The position numbers and the translations under genes are program-made. A model generated the notes under the pieces. The model worked only from the letters and a program-made list of their open reading frames with translations. It was not told the DNA's origin and made no database searches. DNA of 64,000 bases, from assembly GCA_013823135.1 (NCBI GenBank), contig PNLP01000022.1, positions 40,596 through 104,595 of the forward strand, written 5' to 3'. Of the stretch, positions 1-8,558 are shown in pieces. How positions within the stretch are numbered: the first letter of the stretch is position 1; the number at the start of each line of letters is the position of its first letter. The stretch comes from Planctomycetaceae bacterium. GTDB lineage: Bacteria; Planctomycetota; Planctomycetia; Gemmatales; Gemmataceae.

Positions 1-150
1 GCTGAGGGCTGCCGTGAACACGGCGGAAGTTGCCTGGGTGTCGCCCGCCTCGTCGTGCAGGAACAGGAGTACGAACGGCAAAGCACCCACTGGGTCGAAC
101 ACGTCGGCGGGCTTGCCGGCGATTTGCTGACGGGACCAACCGGGGAGCAT
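1..150 (-). CDS. Alpha/beta-hydrolase-fold esterase-like protein, N-terminal part only
   Basis: Reading leftwards from an ATG at 150, 50 codons run without a stop off the window edge. The segment begins MLPGWSRQQ and contains VLLFLHDEAG, a hydrophobic strand followed by an His-Asp/Gly turn, as found before the oxyanion site of S-formylglutathione-hydrolase/FrmB-type esterases. The serine nucleophile and the rest of the triad lie outside the window, so the assignment rests on one motif. It lies downstream of the TPR gene on the same strand, separated from it by a strong hairpin, so it is probably transcribed separately. Confidence 0.5.
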   Translation of the reverse strand, partial: MLPGWSRQQIAGKPADVFDPVGALPFVLLFLHDEAGDTQATSAVFTAALS

Positions 151-167
151 GGGATACCTCACAAATG

Positions 168-202
168 ACGAAGCCCACGGATTCACAATCCGTGGGCTTC
201 GT
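168..202. terminator. Perfect 16-bp hairpin terminator
   Basis: ACGAAGCCCACGGATT is followed by a 3-nt loop and its exact reverse complement. It sits 14 bp past the stop codon of the minus-strand TPR gene and 18 bp before the next minus-strand start, so it most likely ends the TPR transcript. No clear T-run follows. Confidence 0.7.
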
Positions 203-215
203 GGTTGAACCGAGA

Positions 216-1511
216 TCAGTCCTTGGTGGCGGCTTCCATGCGGGCTTTCTTGAGCTTCTCGCTCACCTTGCGGCGGCGTTCGCCGTCGCGTTTCGAGAGG
301 TCTTCCATCTTGAGTGCCTTCTCCCAGGAGGTGATGGCAGCCTTCTTGTCACCCAGGGCCATGTAGCAGTCCGCGAGGTGGTCCCAGATTTCGAGGTGGC
401 TGCCTTCTTCCTCGTCGAGCGAAGCCTTCTTCAACGGCTCGAGCGCCTCCTTGTACTTCTTCTGCTTGAACAGCACCCAGCCCAGGCTATCGAGGTACGC
501 CGCGTTCTCCTTCACTTCATCGAGCTTGCCATCGTCCTTCAGCTTCTTCTTTTCCTTCAGGTCGATCGCGAGCGCTTCCTTGATGAGCTTCTCGGCTTCT
601 TCGAGGTTCAGGTCGTTGTCGCACCAGATGAAGCCGAGGTCGTTCTTGTAGGTCGCGCTGTCGGGGTTACGCTTGATGAGTTCTTGCAGGTGCTTCGCGC
701 CCTTTTCGATCTGCTTGTTCTCGACGTGCAGGCCGCTCAGGGTGTAGTGGATGCGGTCCTTGAGCCGGTCCTTCGCATCGGCCTTCAGGTTTTTCTCGCC
801 GTCGAGTTTGTCGAGAACTTCGGTGTACGTGGTGATGGCGTCGTCGATCTTGCCGCCCTCGCGCTGCACCCAGCCCTTGAGTTGCAGGAAGTACCACGCG
901 TCGTTGGTCAGTTCGAGGAGCCCCTTGGTCATGGTTAGGGCTTCGTCGATCTTCCCTTGCTTGGCCTTGGCCTGCACGAGTCGCTCAATGATGAACGGCT
1001 TGGCGTTCTCGACTTCCATCGGCCCTTTCATGTCCACGAGCTTCTCGCAGACCTCGACGACCTGATCGTATCGCTTCAGTTCCCAGTTCAGGTCGATCAG
1101 CCCCTCGTAACCGGAGAGAATCTTCGCGCCGCTCTTGAGTTTGGTCGCGAGTTCTACCTGGTGTTCGTAGAACCGCTCGGCAGCGGCGTTCTCGTGGAGA
1201 ATGTGGGCCGCTCGCGCGAGAATGACCGCCCCGTTGTAGTTGAACGGCTTGTCCTCTTCCTTGGCTTCCTTCATCATCTTGACGGCTTCGGCAATGGCCT
1301 TCTTGGCCTTGGCCTTGTCCTTGATGAGTTCGCGCAACTTGGCTGTCTGGGTTTCTTCCGTCGTGGCCCCGTTTAGCTTGAGCAGGGATTCGCGGAGAGG
1401 GTCCGGCTTCTTGTCGTCTGCCCGGCTTCGGCTGTCTTCGCTCGATGCAAACAGGAACAAGCCCGCTGCCAGGAGCCCGATCCTGGGCCACCGTCCGAAT
1501 GTTGCCACCAT
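216..1511 (-). CDS. Exported tetratricopeptide-repeat protein
   Basis: A 431-residue protein with an N-terminal hydrophobic segment (about residues 10-24) ending in AxS-like small residues, then a charged Lys/Asp-rich stretch. The remainder is alpha-helical TPR solenoid. The clearest repeats are near residues 337-370 (YLDSLGWVLFKQKKYKEAL) and 374-405 (IWDHLADCYMALGDKKAAI). The middle also shows paired helices of TPR length. It is probably a periplasmic or membrane-tethered protein-interaction scaffold; no catalytic domain is visible. The start at 1511 is the only ATG that gives a signal-like N-terminus. The gene diverges from the cobL-like gene across about 260 bp. Confidence 0.85.
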   Translation of the reverse strand: MVATFGRWPRIGLLAAGLFLFASSEDSRSRADDKKPDPLRESLLKLNGATTEETQTAKLRELIKDKAKAKKAIAEAVKMMKEAKEEDKPFNYNGAVILARAAHILHENAAAERFYEHQVELATKLKSGAKILSGYEGLIDLNWELKRYDQVVEVCEKLVDMKGPMEVENAKPFIIERLVQAKAKQGKIDEALTMTKGLLELTNDAWYFLQLKGWVQREGGKIDDAITTYTEVLDKLDGEKNLKADAKDRLKDRIHYTLSGLHVENKQIEKGAKHLQELIKRNPDSATYKNDLGFIWCDNDLNLEEAEKLIKEALAIDLKEKKKLKDDGKLDEVKENAAYLDSLGWVLFKQKKYKEALEPLKKASLDEEEGSHLEIWDHLADCYMALGDKKAAITSWEKALKMEDLSKRDGERRRKVSEKLKKARMEAATKD

Positions 1512-1771
1512 GGCATCCTCTGTGTTGTGAAGATGGATAACCTACACCGATAGCGCCGATTCTACCGCCAGACTGTAACGGGTGCCATGCGGGATTCTTT
1601 GGCGGTTTCGGCGAGCCGCCCCGGTCACGGGGCGGGTGGCTCAGAACCCGTGCCATGACTGGCACGGCTCGCCAAGACAAACCCACTCCCAACCAACTAC
1701 AACCCCCAAACGGCAGCCAACTTCCTACAAACAACTTCCTACGAACTACCCACGAACCACGAACCACAACC

Positions 1772-3013
1772 ATGTCCAAGATACCTGTGATCGGCATCGG
1801 TCCGGATGGTGCAGCCGGGCTGTCGGTTCGCTCCCGTGCGGTTCTCGCCGAGGCCGAGTTGATCTTCGGGTCCGACGCCGCCCTTCGCTTGCTCCCGGAA
1901 TTGACAGGCGAGCGTGTGCCCATTGGGAGTGATCTCCCCGCTGCTGTCGCGCGGTTGCGGGCCAACCTCGGCTCGAAACGGATTGCCGTCGTGGCCAGTG
2001 GCGACCCGCTGTTCTACGGCACCGCTCGCTATTTCTGCGAGAAAGTCGGCCCCGATAACTTCGAGGTTGTGCCGCACGTTTCGAGCATGCAACTCGCGTT
2101 CGCCCGGATCAAGGAAACGTGGGAAGAAGCGTACCTGACGGATCTTGCATCCCGTCCGCTCGATGATGTGCTGGACAAGATTCGCACGGCCGAAACGGTT
2201 GGCCTGTTCACCACGGCTGAGGCTCACCCGGCACGAATTGCCCGCGAACTGCTCGCCCGCGGCATCGACTACTTCACCGTGTGGGTGTGCGAAAACCTCG
2301 GCGGCAAGGACGAGCGGATCACACGCGGCGAGTTGACCGACATCCGCGAGATGAAGTTCGACCCGCTGAACATCCTGATTCTGAAGCGAAAGCCGAACCG
2401 TCCAGACCGGCAACGGGTCGGTGCCAAGTTCCGGCGGTTCGGCAACCCGGACGACGTGTTCGCGCAGACGCGACCGAAAACAGGGCTCATCACCCAGGGC
2501 GAAGTGCGAGCCGTGGCCCTGTCGCAACTCGACTTGCAATCCGGGGACGTGTTCTGGGACGTGGGTGCGGGCTCGGGCTCCGTGGCCATCGAAGCCGCGG
2601 CGCTCGTCGCACCGGGGCCAAGTTATGCGATTGAGCAGGACTCGGCTGACTATCACCTCATTGTGGCGAACGCCGCATTGTTCGGCGTGTCGAACGTGCG
2701 CCCCGTGTTCGGGACTGCTCCCGATGTGTTCAGTGGCCTACCGCAACCGGATGCGATCTTCGTGGGCGGCAACGGCGGCGAAGTGGCCCGGCTCATGGAG
2801 GCGTGCTTCGTCGCGTTGCGGCCCGGCGGGCGGCTCGTGACCAACGTGGGAACGCTGGAGATGATCTCCTCGACGTACGCGGTGCTGAAACGGCTGGCGG
2901 GTCGCGTGGATGTGCTGCTGATGAACCTGGCTCGCGGCGTGGAACAGTTGGAGAGCCTGCGCTTTGAGGCGATCAACCCCACGGTGCTGTTGCGAGTTGA
3001 GAAGGGGGCGTGA
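1772..3013 (+). CDS. cobL: Precorrin-6Y C5,15-methyltransferase, CbiE-CbiT fusion
   Basis: A 413-residue two-domain protein of cobalamin (corrin ring) synthesis. The N-terminal half is a CbiE-type tetrapyrrole methylase (start PVIGIGPDGAAGLS, then VASGDPLFYGTA near residue 78). The C-terminal half is a CbiT-type SAM methyltransferase with the glycine-rich motif DVGAGSGSVAIEAA and later GNGGEVARL. In CobL these halves methylate C-5 and C-15 and decarboxylate the acetate side chain. The reading frame opens earlier, but the upstream part is low-complexity translated intergenic sequence; the ATG at 1772 is followed at once by the family N-terminus. No other cobalamin gene is adjacent. Confidence 0.9.
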   Translation: MSKIPVIGIGPDGAAGLSVRSRAVLAEAELIFGSDAALRLLPELTGERVPIGSDLPAAVARLRANLGSKRIAVVASGDPLFYGTARYFCEKVGPDNFEVVPHVSSMQLAFARIKETWEEAYLTDLASRPLDDVLDKIRTAETVGLFTTAEAHPARIARELLARGIDYFTVWVCENLGGKDERITRGELTDIREMKFDPLNILILKRKPNRPDRQRVGAKFRRFGNPDDVFAQTRPKTGLITQGEVRAVALSQLDLQSGDVFWDVGAGSGSVAIEAAALVAPGPSYAIEQDSADYHLIVANAALFGVSNVRPVFGTAPDVFSGLPQPDAIFVGGNGGEVARLMEACFVALRPGGRLVTNVGTLEMISSTYAVLKRLAGRVDVLLMNLARGVEQLESLRFEAINPTVLLRVEKGA

Positions 3014-3123
3014 GGGTGATCGCGCGACCAAAAAGGTTGTGACGGGCGAAACTTCGTTTTCAGCAACCCACAACTCCCCGCGTCCCGCGGGTAAACTGTG
3101 TCCTTCGTTCGGCGAGAAGTCCG

Positions 3124-3621
3124 ATGGGTTTAAGTTATTTCTACGTCAACCGCGATAAGGTACAGTTCTTCGACAGCGGCCTTGCCTGCTCGAATAACCG
3201 CTTCAACAGGGTCGGCACCGAGCCGGGATCGCGGGCTCTGGCGATCCTCCTCTCTGAACATGGTACATGGCAGGGTGACCGCATCGCCGTCGTCGGCGAC
3301 ACTTCCGAAGAGTTCGAGGAATTAGTGATCCGCGGCATTGACATCGTTGTGGAAGCCGAGTTGATGCTGACAAATTTCGACGGCTTGGGATGGGTTGAAG
3401 AACGTCTCGACGCATCGATCTCAATGTTCCAGCGGATGTGCTGCTACGCCCTGCTATTGAGGCGCGCGGACGTAGCCGCGATGTTGGACCGGAAGTACGG
3501 CATCGGGAAGTGGCAGGGCCGCTACGAGAACCACCTGCAAGACAACACCGACCTCTGGACGCAGAGGGTCATCGACGCGAAGAACAGGGGACTCGACCTC
3601 ATGAGGCGACGAGGTGGCTGA
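3124..3621 (+). CDS. Hypothetical protein, 165 aa
   Basis: No family recognised. The protein is soluble, with no signal peptide or membrane segment, and has a mixed alpha/beta look: an N-terminal strand-rich part (MGLSYFYVNRDKVQFFDSG) followed by helices from about residue 75 onward and a basic C-terminus (LDLMRRRGG). A weak GAGAAG lies upstream of the ATG. Codon use matches its neighbours. It stands alone between the cobL-like gene and a minus-strand terminator. Confidence 0.6.
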   Translation: MGLSYFYVNRDKVQFFDSGLACSNNRFNRVGTEPGSRALAILLSEHGTWQGDRIAVVGDTSEEFEELVIRGIDIVVEAELMLTNFDGLGWVEERLDASISMFQRMCCYALLLRRADVAAMLDRKYGIGKWQGRYENHLQDNTDLWTQRVIDAKNRGLDLMRRRGG

Positions 3622-3698
3622 GACGTGTAAGCCGCCCGTTTCGCCCTGCGCCCGACACGGCAAGTGTGAAGTGGCTTCGAGACATCGTTCGCGAAACG

Positions 3699-3721
3699 AA
3701 AAACCCCCGGCGAGCCGGGGG
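3699..3721 (-). terminator. Intrinsic terminator of the small basic-protein gene
   Basis: Read on the minus strand, CCCCCGG, a 4-nt loop and CCGGGGG are followed directly by TTTTTCG. It lies 17 bp past the stop of the minus-strand gene at 3738. Confidence 0.85.
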
Positions 3722-3737
3722 CTAACGTGGCAATCAC

Positions 3738-3911
3738 TCACTTGCCTTCGGGCTTCGCCGGTTCCGTCCAGAACGGGCTGATGCACCGGATCTTGTACAA
3801 CAGCTTCTCGCGGTCCGGGCCGGGGGCTGCGGTTTCCAGCTTGGCCTTCAACTTGGTCATCTTCTTCTTGCGACCGTACTTCCGGTCCAGTTCGATTCGT
3901 CGCTCGACCAT
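3738..3911 (-). CDS. Small basic protein, DUF6800-like
   Basis: A 57-residue, strongly basic protein starting MVERRIELDRKYGRKKK and ending in WTEPAKPEGK. The pattern (Arg/Lys-rich helix, then DREKLLYKI and an aromatic-Pro-Trp segment) resembles the planctomycete family known as DUF6800, as far as I can judge by eye. A longer frame would start at 3989, but that would overlap the start of the divergent membrane-protein gene; the ATG at 3911 is preferred. Function is unknown; the charge would suit nucleic-acid or ribosome binding. An intrinsic terminator follows. Confidence 0.65.
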   Translation of the reverse strand: MVERRIELDRKYGRKKKMTKLKAKLETAAPGPDREKLLYKIRCISPFWTEPAKPEGK

Positions 3912-3952
3912 ATACTCTCTCCTGAAGCGTGAACGCTCTGGTTCTGAGAACG

Positions 3953-5758
3953 ATGAGTCAAACTTACAGTCCCGATGCCCCGCCGACAAGCCGCACCCGC
4001 ATTCTCCTTCTCGTCGTCTGGGCGGCGCTGACGGCCGTTGCGGTCGGGTTTGTCTTCACTTTTGGGTCGAATGCTCCCTACGCCGACGAGTGGGAGTTCG
4101 TTCCCGCGTTGCTCGGCGAGGAACCCGTCGGCCCGTGGTTCTGGAAGCAGCACAACGAACACCGCATGGTGCTTCCGCGGCTGATCTACCACCCGCTGTT
4201 CCAGATCACGCACGACTTCCGTGTCGGAATGCTCCTCCAGGTCGCGTTGCTCTCGGCGATGGCCCTCGGCTTGATGACGTTCGCGGCTCGCCTCCGTGGT
4301 CGTGCCGCGTGGCCCGATGTGTTCTTCCCCGTGTCGTTGCTCCATCTCGGACACTGGGAAAACTTCATCATGGGCTACCAGATTTGTTTCGCCCTGTTCA
4401 CGGTGTTCGTCACGGGGTTGGTGGTCGTGGCGATGCAGGCGACCCGCGAGACGGCTTTCTCGGCCGGAGTCCGGGCTGGCGTGCTGGCATTTCTGGTCGC
4501 GCTCACGGGCGGTTCCGGGTTGGTCGCCGCGTTGCCGGTTGTGGCGTGGCTGATTTACCTCGCCGTGATCGTCGGCCGCACGGGCGACAAACGCAAGGCG
4601 CTGACTCTCGTCGGGCTTGCGCTACTGCCGGTGGTGTACATTGCGTTCTACTTCGTGGGGTACGAGAAGCCGCCGTTGCATCCGCCGCTTAGCCGCGATC
4701 CCGTTGCGGTGGTGATGGTCACGGGGGAAGTGCTGGCGATGGCGATGGGTGTCGGGGTATCCGGGGTTTGGTGGGGAGTGTTCGCGGCCGAGTTATTCCT
4801 GGCTGGGGCCACGGTCGTGTTGCTGTACCGACAGACGCGTGGAGACAAAACCTCTTTGGTGGGACTGATCGCCGTTGGTGCAGGTGTGTTTGGGGTTGCG
4901 CTGGCGATTGGGTTCGGTCGCGGGTCGATGGGGACCGACATGGGGTTGTGGTCGCGGTATGCGTTCCTCGCGTGGCCCTTGCTCGGGGCCATGTACCTCG
5001 TGTGGGCGAAGGCCGGGCGAAAGTGGGTGCCGATGCTTCTGTGCTTCGCGTCGGCTCTCGCGTTCACTCCGAACCTCGGCACGGGAATGCTCATGGGATC
5101 CAGTATCCGTGAACACTATGACCGAATGGAGATCGACTCGTTCCGGGGCGTTCCCGCCGAGGGGATTGTGGCGCGGAACTTCCCGAACAGTCCGAATGAA
5201 GGGCAGACAGGCCGGGCGGTGCTAGCCATCAAACAGTTGCAGGCCGCGAACGTCGGCATTTACGCGGGTTACGGATCGGTGGCGGCAACAGACTGGGACT
5301 GGTTCCTGCCGGCGTGTGCCATTGTGTTGCTCGCCGTGGCGGGGAGGTGGGGCTGGCACCTCATCAAGGCGGTGCTGGCGGAGCGTGCCCGGGAGTTGTT
5401 CCGGCTTCAGCACGAACGCTACGAGGAGCAACTCGTGAAGGCGGCTGCAGCAACCGGCCTGCCACGCGGCTTGCGGTGGGTGAGTTGCCGGGTGACGGGT
5501 GACGCGACACTGGCTCGCGACCTTGTGAACGGTGGAATCGCCGCTCTGGTGCCGGTGGTGGTTCAGTTCGAGCCAGAAGTGGGTTCAGACATGGAAGAGA
5601 ACCCGATGGCCCGCGAACCGCGGCCCGCGACGGCCGTGTTCGCGTTCTATCGTGGCACGTGGACCACAACGGGCCGCGTTGTGTTCAACCACACCCCGGA
5701 TCAGACCGTTGCCGCGTTTGGGCAGCAGTTCCGCGTGATCCACCACGGACACCATTGA
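3953..5758 (+). CDS. Multi-pass membrane protein, possible GT-C-type glycosyltransferase
   Basis: A 601-residue protein with about 10-12 hydrophobic helices from residue 19 to about 460, then a soluble C-terminal part of about 130 residues. Directly after the first helix comes NAPYADEWEFVPALL and then KQHNEHRMVLPRLIY. An acidic pair in the first outer loop is where GT-C glycosyltransferases keep their catalytic aspartates, and the NEHR-(x)-PRL motif recurs in uncharacterised bacterial membrane proteins of this kind. The GT-C role is therefore an inference. The ATG at 3953 (MSQTYSPDAPP) is chosen over an in-frame start at 3929 because it clears the divergent small gene. Confidence 0.65.
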   Translation: MSQTYSPDAPPTSRTRILLLVVWAALTAVAVGFVFTFGSNAPYADEWEFVPALLGEEPVGPWFWKQHNEHRMVLPRLIYHPLFQITHDFRVGMLLQVALLSAMALGLMTFAARLRGRAAWPDVFFPVSLLHLGHWENFIMGYQICFALFTVFVTGLVVVAMQATRETAFSAGVRAGVLAFLVALTGGSGLVAALPVVAWLIYLAVIVGRTGDKRKALTLVGLALLPVVYIAFYFVGYEKPPLHPPLSRDPVAVVMVTGEVLAMAMGVGVSGVWWGVFAAELFLAGATVVLLYRQTRGDKTSLVGLIAVGAGVFGVALAIGFGRGSMGTDMGLWSRYAFLAWPLLGAMYLVWAKAGRKWVPMLLCFASALAFTPNLGTGMLMGSSIREHYDRMEIDSFRGVPAEGIVARNFPNSPNEGQTGRAVLAIKQLQAANVGIYAGYGSVAATDWDWFLPACAIVLLAVAGRWGWHLIKAVLAERARELFRLQHERYEEQLVKAAAATGLPRGLRWVSCRVTGDATLARDLVNGGIAALVPVVVQFEPEVGSDMEENPMAREPRPATAVFAFYRGTWTTTGRVVFNHTPDQTVAAFGQQFRVIHHGHH

Positions 5759-6131
5759 TTCCTGCCAGGAAGAAAACGATTCCAGACGATATGCACACCC
5801 CAGCCTGGAATCGTTTTACCTGTCTGGAAGAAAGATCGTGAGTGTAATTGCAACTGTTATCAGGAAAGTAACTTCGGGCGAAATTCTCGCAGATGGCGAA
5901 TCGATTCCATGCCTGGAAAGTGCCCAGATTAACACGGAAGAACGCGATTTGGCACTTTGGTGAGACAAATAATGCCTCACGCGGTTCGCCGTAACGCCTC
6001 GTTCTCCACCGCGCGGAGTACATCTTGGATTTTCCCCCCTCGGGGTAAATGCTCGGATCCCCCTGCCCAGGAAACGAAAAACCCCCGGCACATGGCCGGG
6101 GGTCAGGTTTGCTCAGAGGCGTTCGCAAAGC
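5759..6131. other. Gene-free convergent gap with two hairpins
   Basis: Between two convergent genes. An inverted repeat AAAACGATTCCAG / CTGGAATCGTTTT (5773-5785 and 5805-5817) lies just after the plus-strand gene and can serve as its terminator. CCCCCGGC / GCCGGGGG (6082-6089 and 6095-6102), followed on the minus strand by TTTTTCG, is the intrinsic terminator of the YTV gene. The AT-richer middle (5830-6050) shows no convincing coding sequence. Confidence 0.7.
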
Positions 6132-7415
6132 TTACTTGCACTTCTTGCAGAGCTTGCTGAACAGACCTTCACGCTTCGTCTTGGCGTAGCTGTCGCAGCC
6201 GCCCGACATGCTGCAACCGGTGTCGCAAGCTGGGGCACAAGGAGCGGCGACCGGGGCAACCGGAACCGCGGTGTAGACGGCGACCTTGACAGTCGTCTCG
6301 TAAGGCACAACCTTCGAGAAGGTCTGCTTCACGGTCTCTTCGACTTCAACAGCCTTCTTCACAATCCGCGTGCCGGTCTTCTCGACCTGCTTGCAGCTGG
6401 TGACATCGACTTCCTTCTCGACTGCGACGTAGAAGCACACGGTGCGATCAGCGGTCTTCTCGACAGGGACGCACTTCGTGACGTCGACTTCCTTCTCGAC
6501 AGTGACGTAGAAGCACACGGTGCGATCAGCGGTCTTCTCGACAGGGACGCACTTCGTGACGTTGACTTCCTTCTCGACGGTGACTGGTTGCATCACAGTG
6601 ACCTTCTGCATCACCTTCTTGGCAACCTTGGTGTAGGTCACGACGTCAACTTCGACTTCCTTCTTCACGACCTGGCGCTGCATCACGGTGACCTGAACGG
6701 TCGTCGGGGCACAGGGGGTTTCACAGGCGGTTGGGCAAGCGGGTGCACAATCCTTCTTGTGGCACAGGCGGTGGAACAGGCCCTTCTTCTCGGGGCAAGC
6801 CGGAGCGGCTGGGGCAACGGTCTGGGTCACAACGGTCGGGACGCAAACCACTTCGCAAACCGTTCGCTTCTGCTTGCTGGTGACGGGGACGCATTCCCAC
6901 ACCGTCGTCTCGACGTCCTTCGTCACGGCGACGCACTGTTGAACCTTGATCTTTTCCTTGGTGGTGACCGGGGTCAGCACGGTGTACTTGTAAGGTTCGA
7001 CCTTGGTCTTCATTTCCTGAACTTTGACCTTTTCCTTGGTGGTCACAGGGCTCAGGACGGTGTACTTGTATGGCTCGACCTTGGTCTTCATTTCCTGAAC
7101 GGTGACCTTCTGCTTGGTCGTGACCGGTTCGAGGACGGTGTACTTGTAGTCTTCCTTGACATCCACGCACTTGGTGACTTTCACCTTGACGTCCTTGGTC
7201 TCGGTCTCGGTCTTGTACGCGGTGACCTTCTGGTCAACGTAGCTGACGGTGTACTGGGTGCCGCAAGCACCACCAGCCACGCCACAGGGAGCGGGGGCAG
7301 CGCACGGGCTGCAATCGTCCTTCTTCTTCCGGCCACCGAAGGCCGCGACTTCTTGGGGCAGGGTGAGCCACATTGCGGCTCCCAGAACTGCCAAAGCCAA
7401 GATCCGTCGATTCAT
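6132..7415 (-). CDS. YTV-repeat cell-wall-type secreted protein
   Basis: A 427-residue exported protein: signal peptide (residues 1-25, cleavage near EVAAF), then Cys-Pro-rich spacers alternating with tandem repeats. Three repeats of the type YKYTVLxPVTTKxKVxVQEM occupy about residues 89-165. A second set, VEKEVxVTKCVPVEKTADRTV, is repeated about 2.5 times near residues 280-350. Tyr-Thr-Val repeats of this kind define the planctomycete YTV proteins, which in Rhodopirellula are associated with the proteinaceous cell wall. More than 25 cysteines suggest disulfide cross-linking. The C-terminus (GLFSKLCKKC) echoes a motif in the central spacer (GLFHRLCHKKDC). The gene stands alone. Confidence 0.8.
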   Translation of the reverse strand: MNRRILALAVLGAAMWLTLPQEVAAFGGRKKKDDCSPCAAPAPCGVAGGACGTQYTVSYVDQKVTAYKTETETKDVKVKVTKCVDVKEDYKYTVLEPVTTKQKVTVQEMKTKVEPYKYTVLSPVTTKEKVKVQEMKTKVEPYKYTVLTPVTTKEKIKVQQCVAVTKDVETTVWECVPVTSKQKRTVCEVVCVPTVVTQTVAPAAPACPEKKGLFHRLCHKKDCAPACPTACETPCAPTTVQVTVMQRQVVKKEVEVDVVTYTKVAKKVMQKVTVMQPVTVEKEVNVTKCVPVEKTADRTVCFYVTVEKEVDVTKCVPVEKTADRTVCFYVAVEKEVDVTSCKQVEKTGTRIVKKAVEVEETVKQTFSKVVPYETTVKVAVYTAVPVAPVAAPCAPACDTGCSMSGGCDSYAKTKREGLFSKLCKKCK

Positions 7416-7735
7416 GGTGCGAACTCCCTCGATGAGGTAATGGGGGGTGTCCGCTACGTCCGTTCAGCGAATCAGCCCGGGATCACGATCGGCAACAACA
7501 ACACGGGCGAACTATTTTGCCCAGACTGCCCAATATTGCACGACGCTCGACTAGGGTATTGGACTTATGCTTGGTAGGCAACACAAACTGCAGGGTCTGG
7601 GTAAAATTTCATGCTGCTGAGTAGTCGGGTTGTAGCGGTTCTGCACGGCAGGCTACTGGCGACCTTGCCTCACGTCAGATACGATCTCAAGACAACCGGT
7701 GTTTCCACCGGTTGGGTCACCAAGAGACTGCAAAT
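7416..7735. other. Divergent intergenic region
   Basis: About 320 bp between the divergent YTV gene and the DUF1080 gene. It must contain the promoters of both. It is AT-richer than its surroundings (around 7490-7630), but I found no pair of promoter hexamers good enough to annotate and no coding sequence. Confidence 0.5.
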
Positions 7736-8479
7736 ATGATTCCCTTTCCCCGCGTTTTCCGAACAATCCTCGCGGCCGCTGTCGTCGGCATCATCGGGCT
7801 GAGCTCCGGTGGTCGGGCCGAAGACAAAAAGACTGAAGAAGGCTGGGTGCCGTTGTTCAATGGCAAGGACCTCACCGGCTGGAAGATCCCCAACCCGCCG
7901 AGTGGTCAGTTCAAGGGTGTGAAAGAGACCAAGAACGATGAAGGCAAAGTGATTGCGTTCGTCGGCATCACCAAAGATGATAAGGACGTGACTCTCTGGC
8001 AGGTAAAGGACGGGATGATTGTCGGTGGCGGCCCGGCGAGCCATATCTTCACGGAGATCGAGGCCGACGACTTCAAGTATCGCGTCGAGGCCAAGATCAA
8101 CGATAAGGGCAACAGCGGCCAGTACTTCCGCACGAAGTTCGGACCAGGGTTCCCGCAGGGCTACGAGGCGCAGATCAACGCGACCCACGGCGACCAAATC
8201 CGCACAGGCAGCCTGTACCCGTCGTTCGGCAAGCTGAGCGAGGAAGATCGCAAGAAGATCCTCGTGATGAAGGACGCTCCGCACAAGGCCGACGAGTTCT
8301 TCGTGCAGGAAGTCGTCGCGGAAGGCGGCCACATCCAGATCTTCGTGAACGGCAAGCAGACGATCGACTTCACGCAGGAGAAGCCGACGTATACGAAGGG
8401 CCACTTCGCGCTTCAGGGTCACGACCCCGGCAGCGTGATGACGTTCAAGAAGGTCGAGTACAAGCCCCTGAAGAAGTGA
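7736..8479 (+). CDS. Secreted DUF1080 (3-keto-disaccharide hydrolase-like) protein
   Basis: A 247-residue exported protein with a signal peptide (MIPFPRVFRTILAAAVVG, cleavage about residue 28 before EDKKTEEGW) and a single concanavalin-like DUF1080 domain. Hallmarks are WVPLFNGKDLTGWK near the start, SGQYFRTKFG in the middle and HFALQGHDPGSVMTFKKVEY at the end. Planctomycetes carry many copies; some relatives act on 3-keto-glycosides, but no specific substrate can be given here. The ATG at 7736 is used rather than a TTG at 7712 because it starts the signal peptide. Hairpins follow the stop codon. Confidence 0.9.
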   Translation: MIPFPRVFRTILAAAVVGIIGLSSGGRAEDKKTEEGWVPLFNGKDLTGWKIPNPPSGQFKGVKETKNDEGKVIAFVGITKDDKDVTLWQVKDGMIVGGGPASHIFTEIEADDFKYRVEAKINDKGNSGQYFRTKFGPGFPQGYEAQINATHGDQIRTGSLYPSFGKLSEEDRKKILVMKDAPHKADEFFVQEVVAEGGHIQIFVNGKQTIDFTQEKPTYTKGHFALQGHDPGSVMTFKKVEYKPLKK

Positions 8480-8486
8480 GAATTGT

Positions 8487-8551
8487 AAGCCGATCCGTTG
8501 TAACGGGTCGGCTTGTGTTTAGTGGTGGTCCCCGCGGACCCACCACTAAAC
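8487..8551. terminator. Two tandem hairpins between DUF1080 and histidine-kinase genes
   Basis: The first hairpin pairs AAGCCGATCCGTT with AACGGGTCGGCTT (one G-T pair, 2-nt loop). The second runs from GTTTAGTGGTGG at 8517 to CCACCACTAAAC at 8551. The second ends only 7 bp before the kinase start, so it could also affect initiation. It belongs to a GTTTAG...CTAAAC group seen again at 21609-21653 and 22669-22697. Confidence 0.7.
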
Positions 8552-8558
8552 TGTACCC

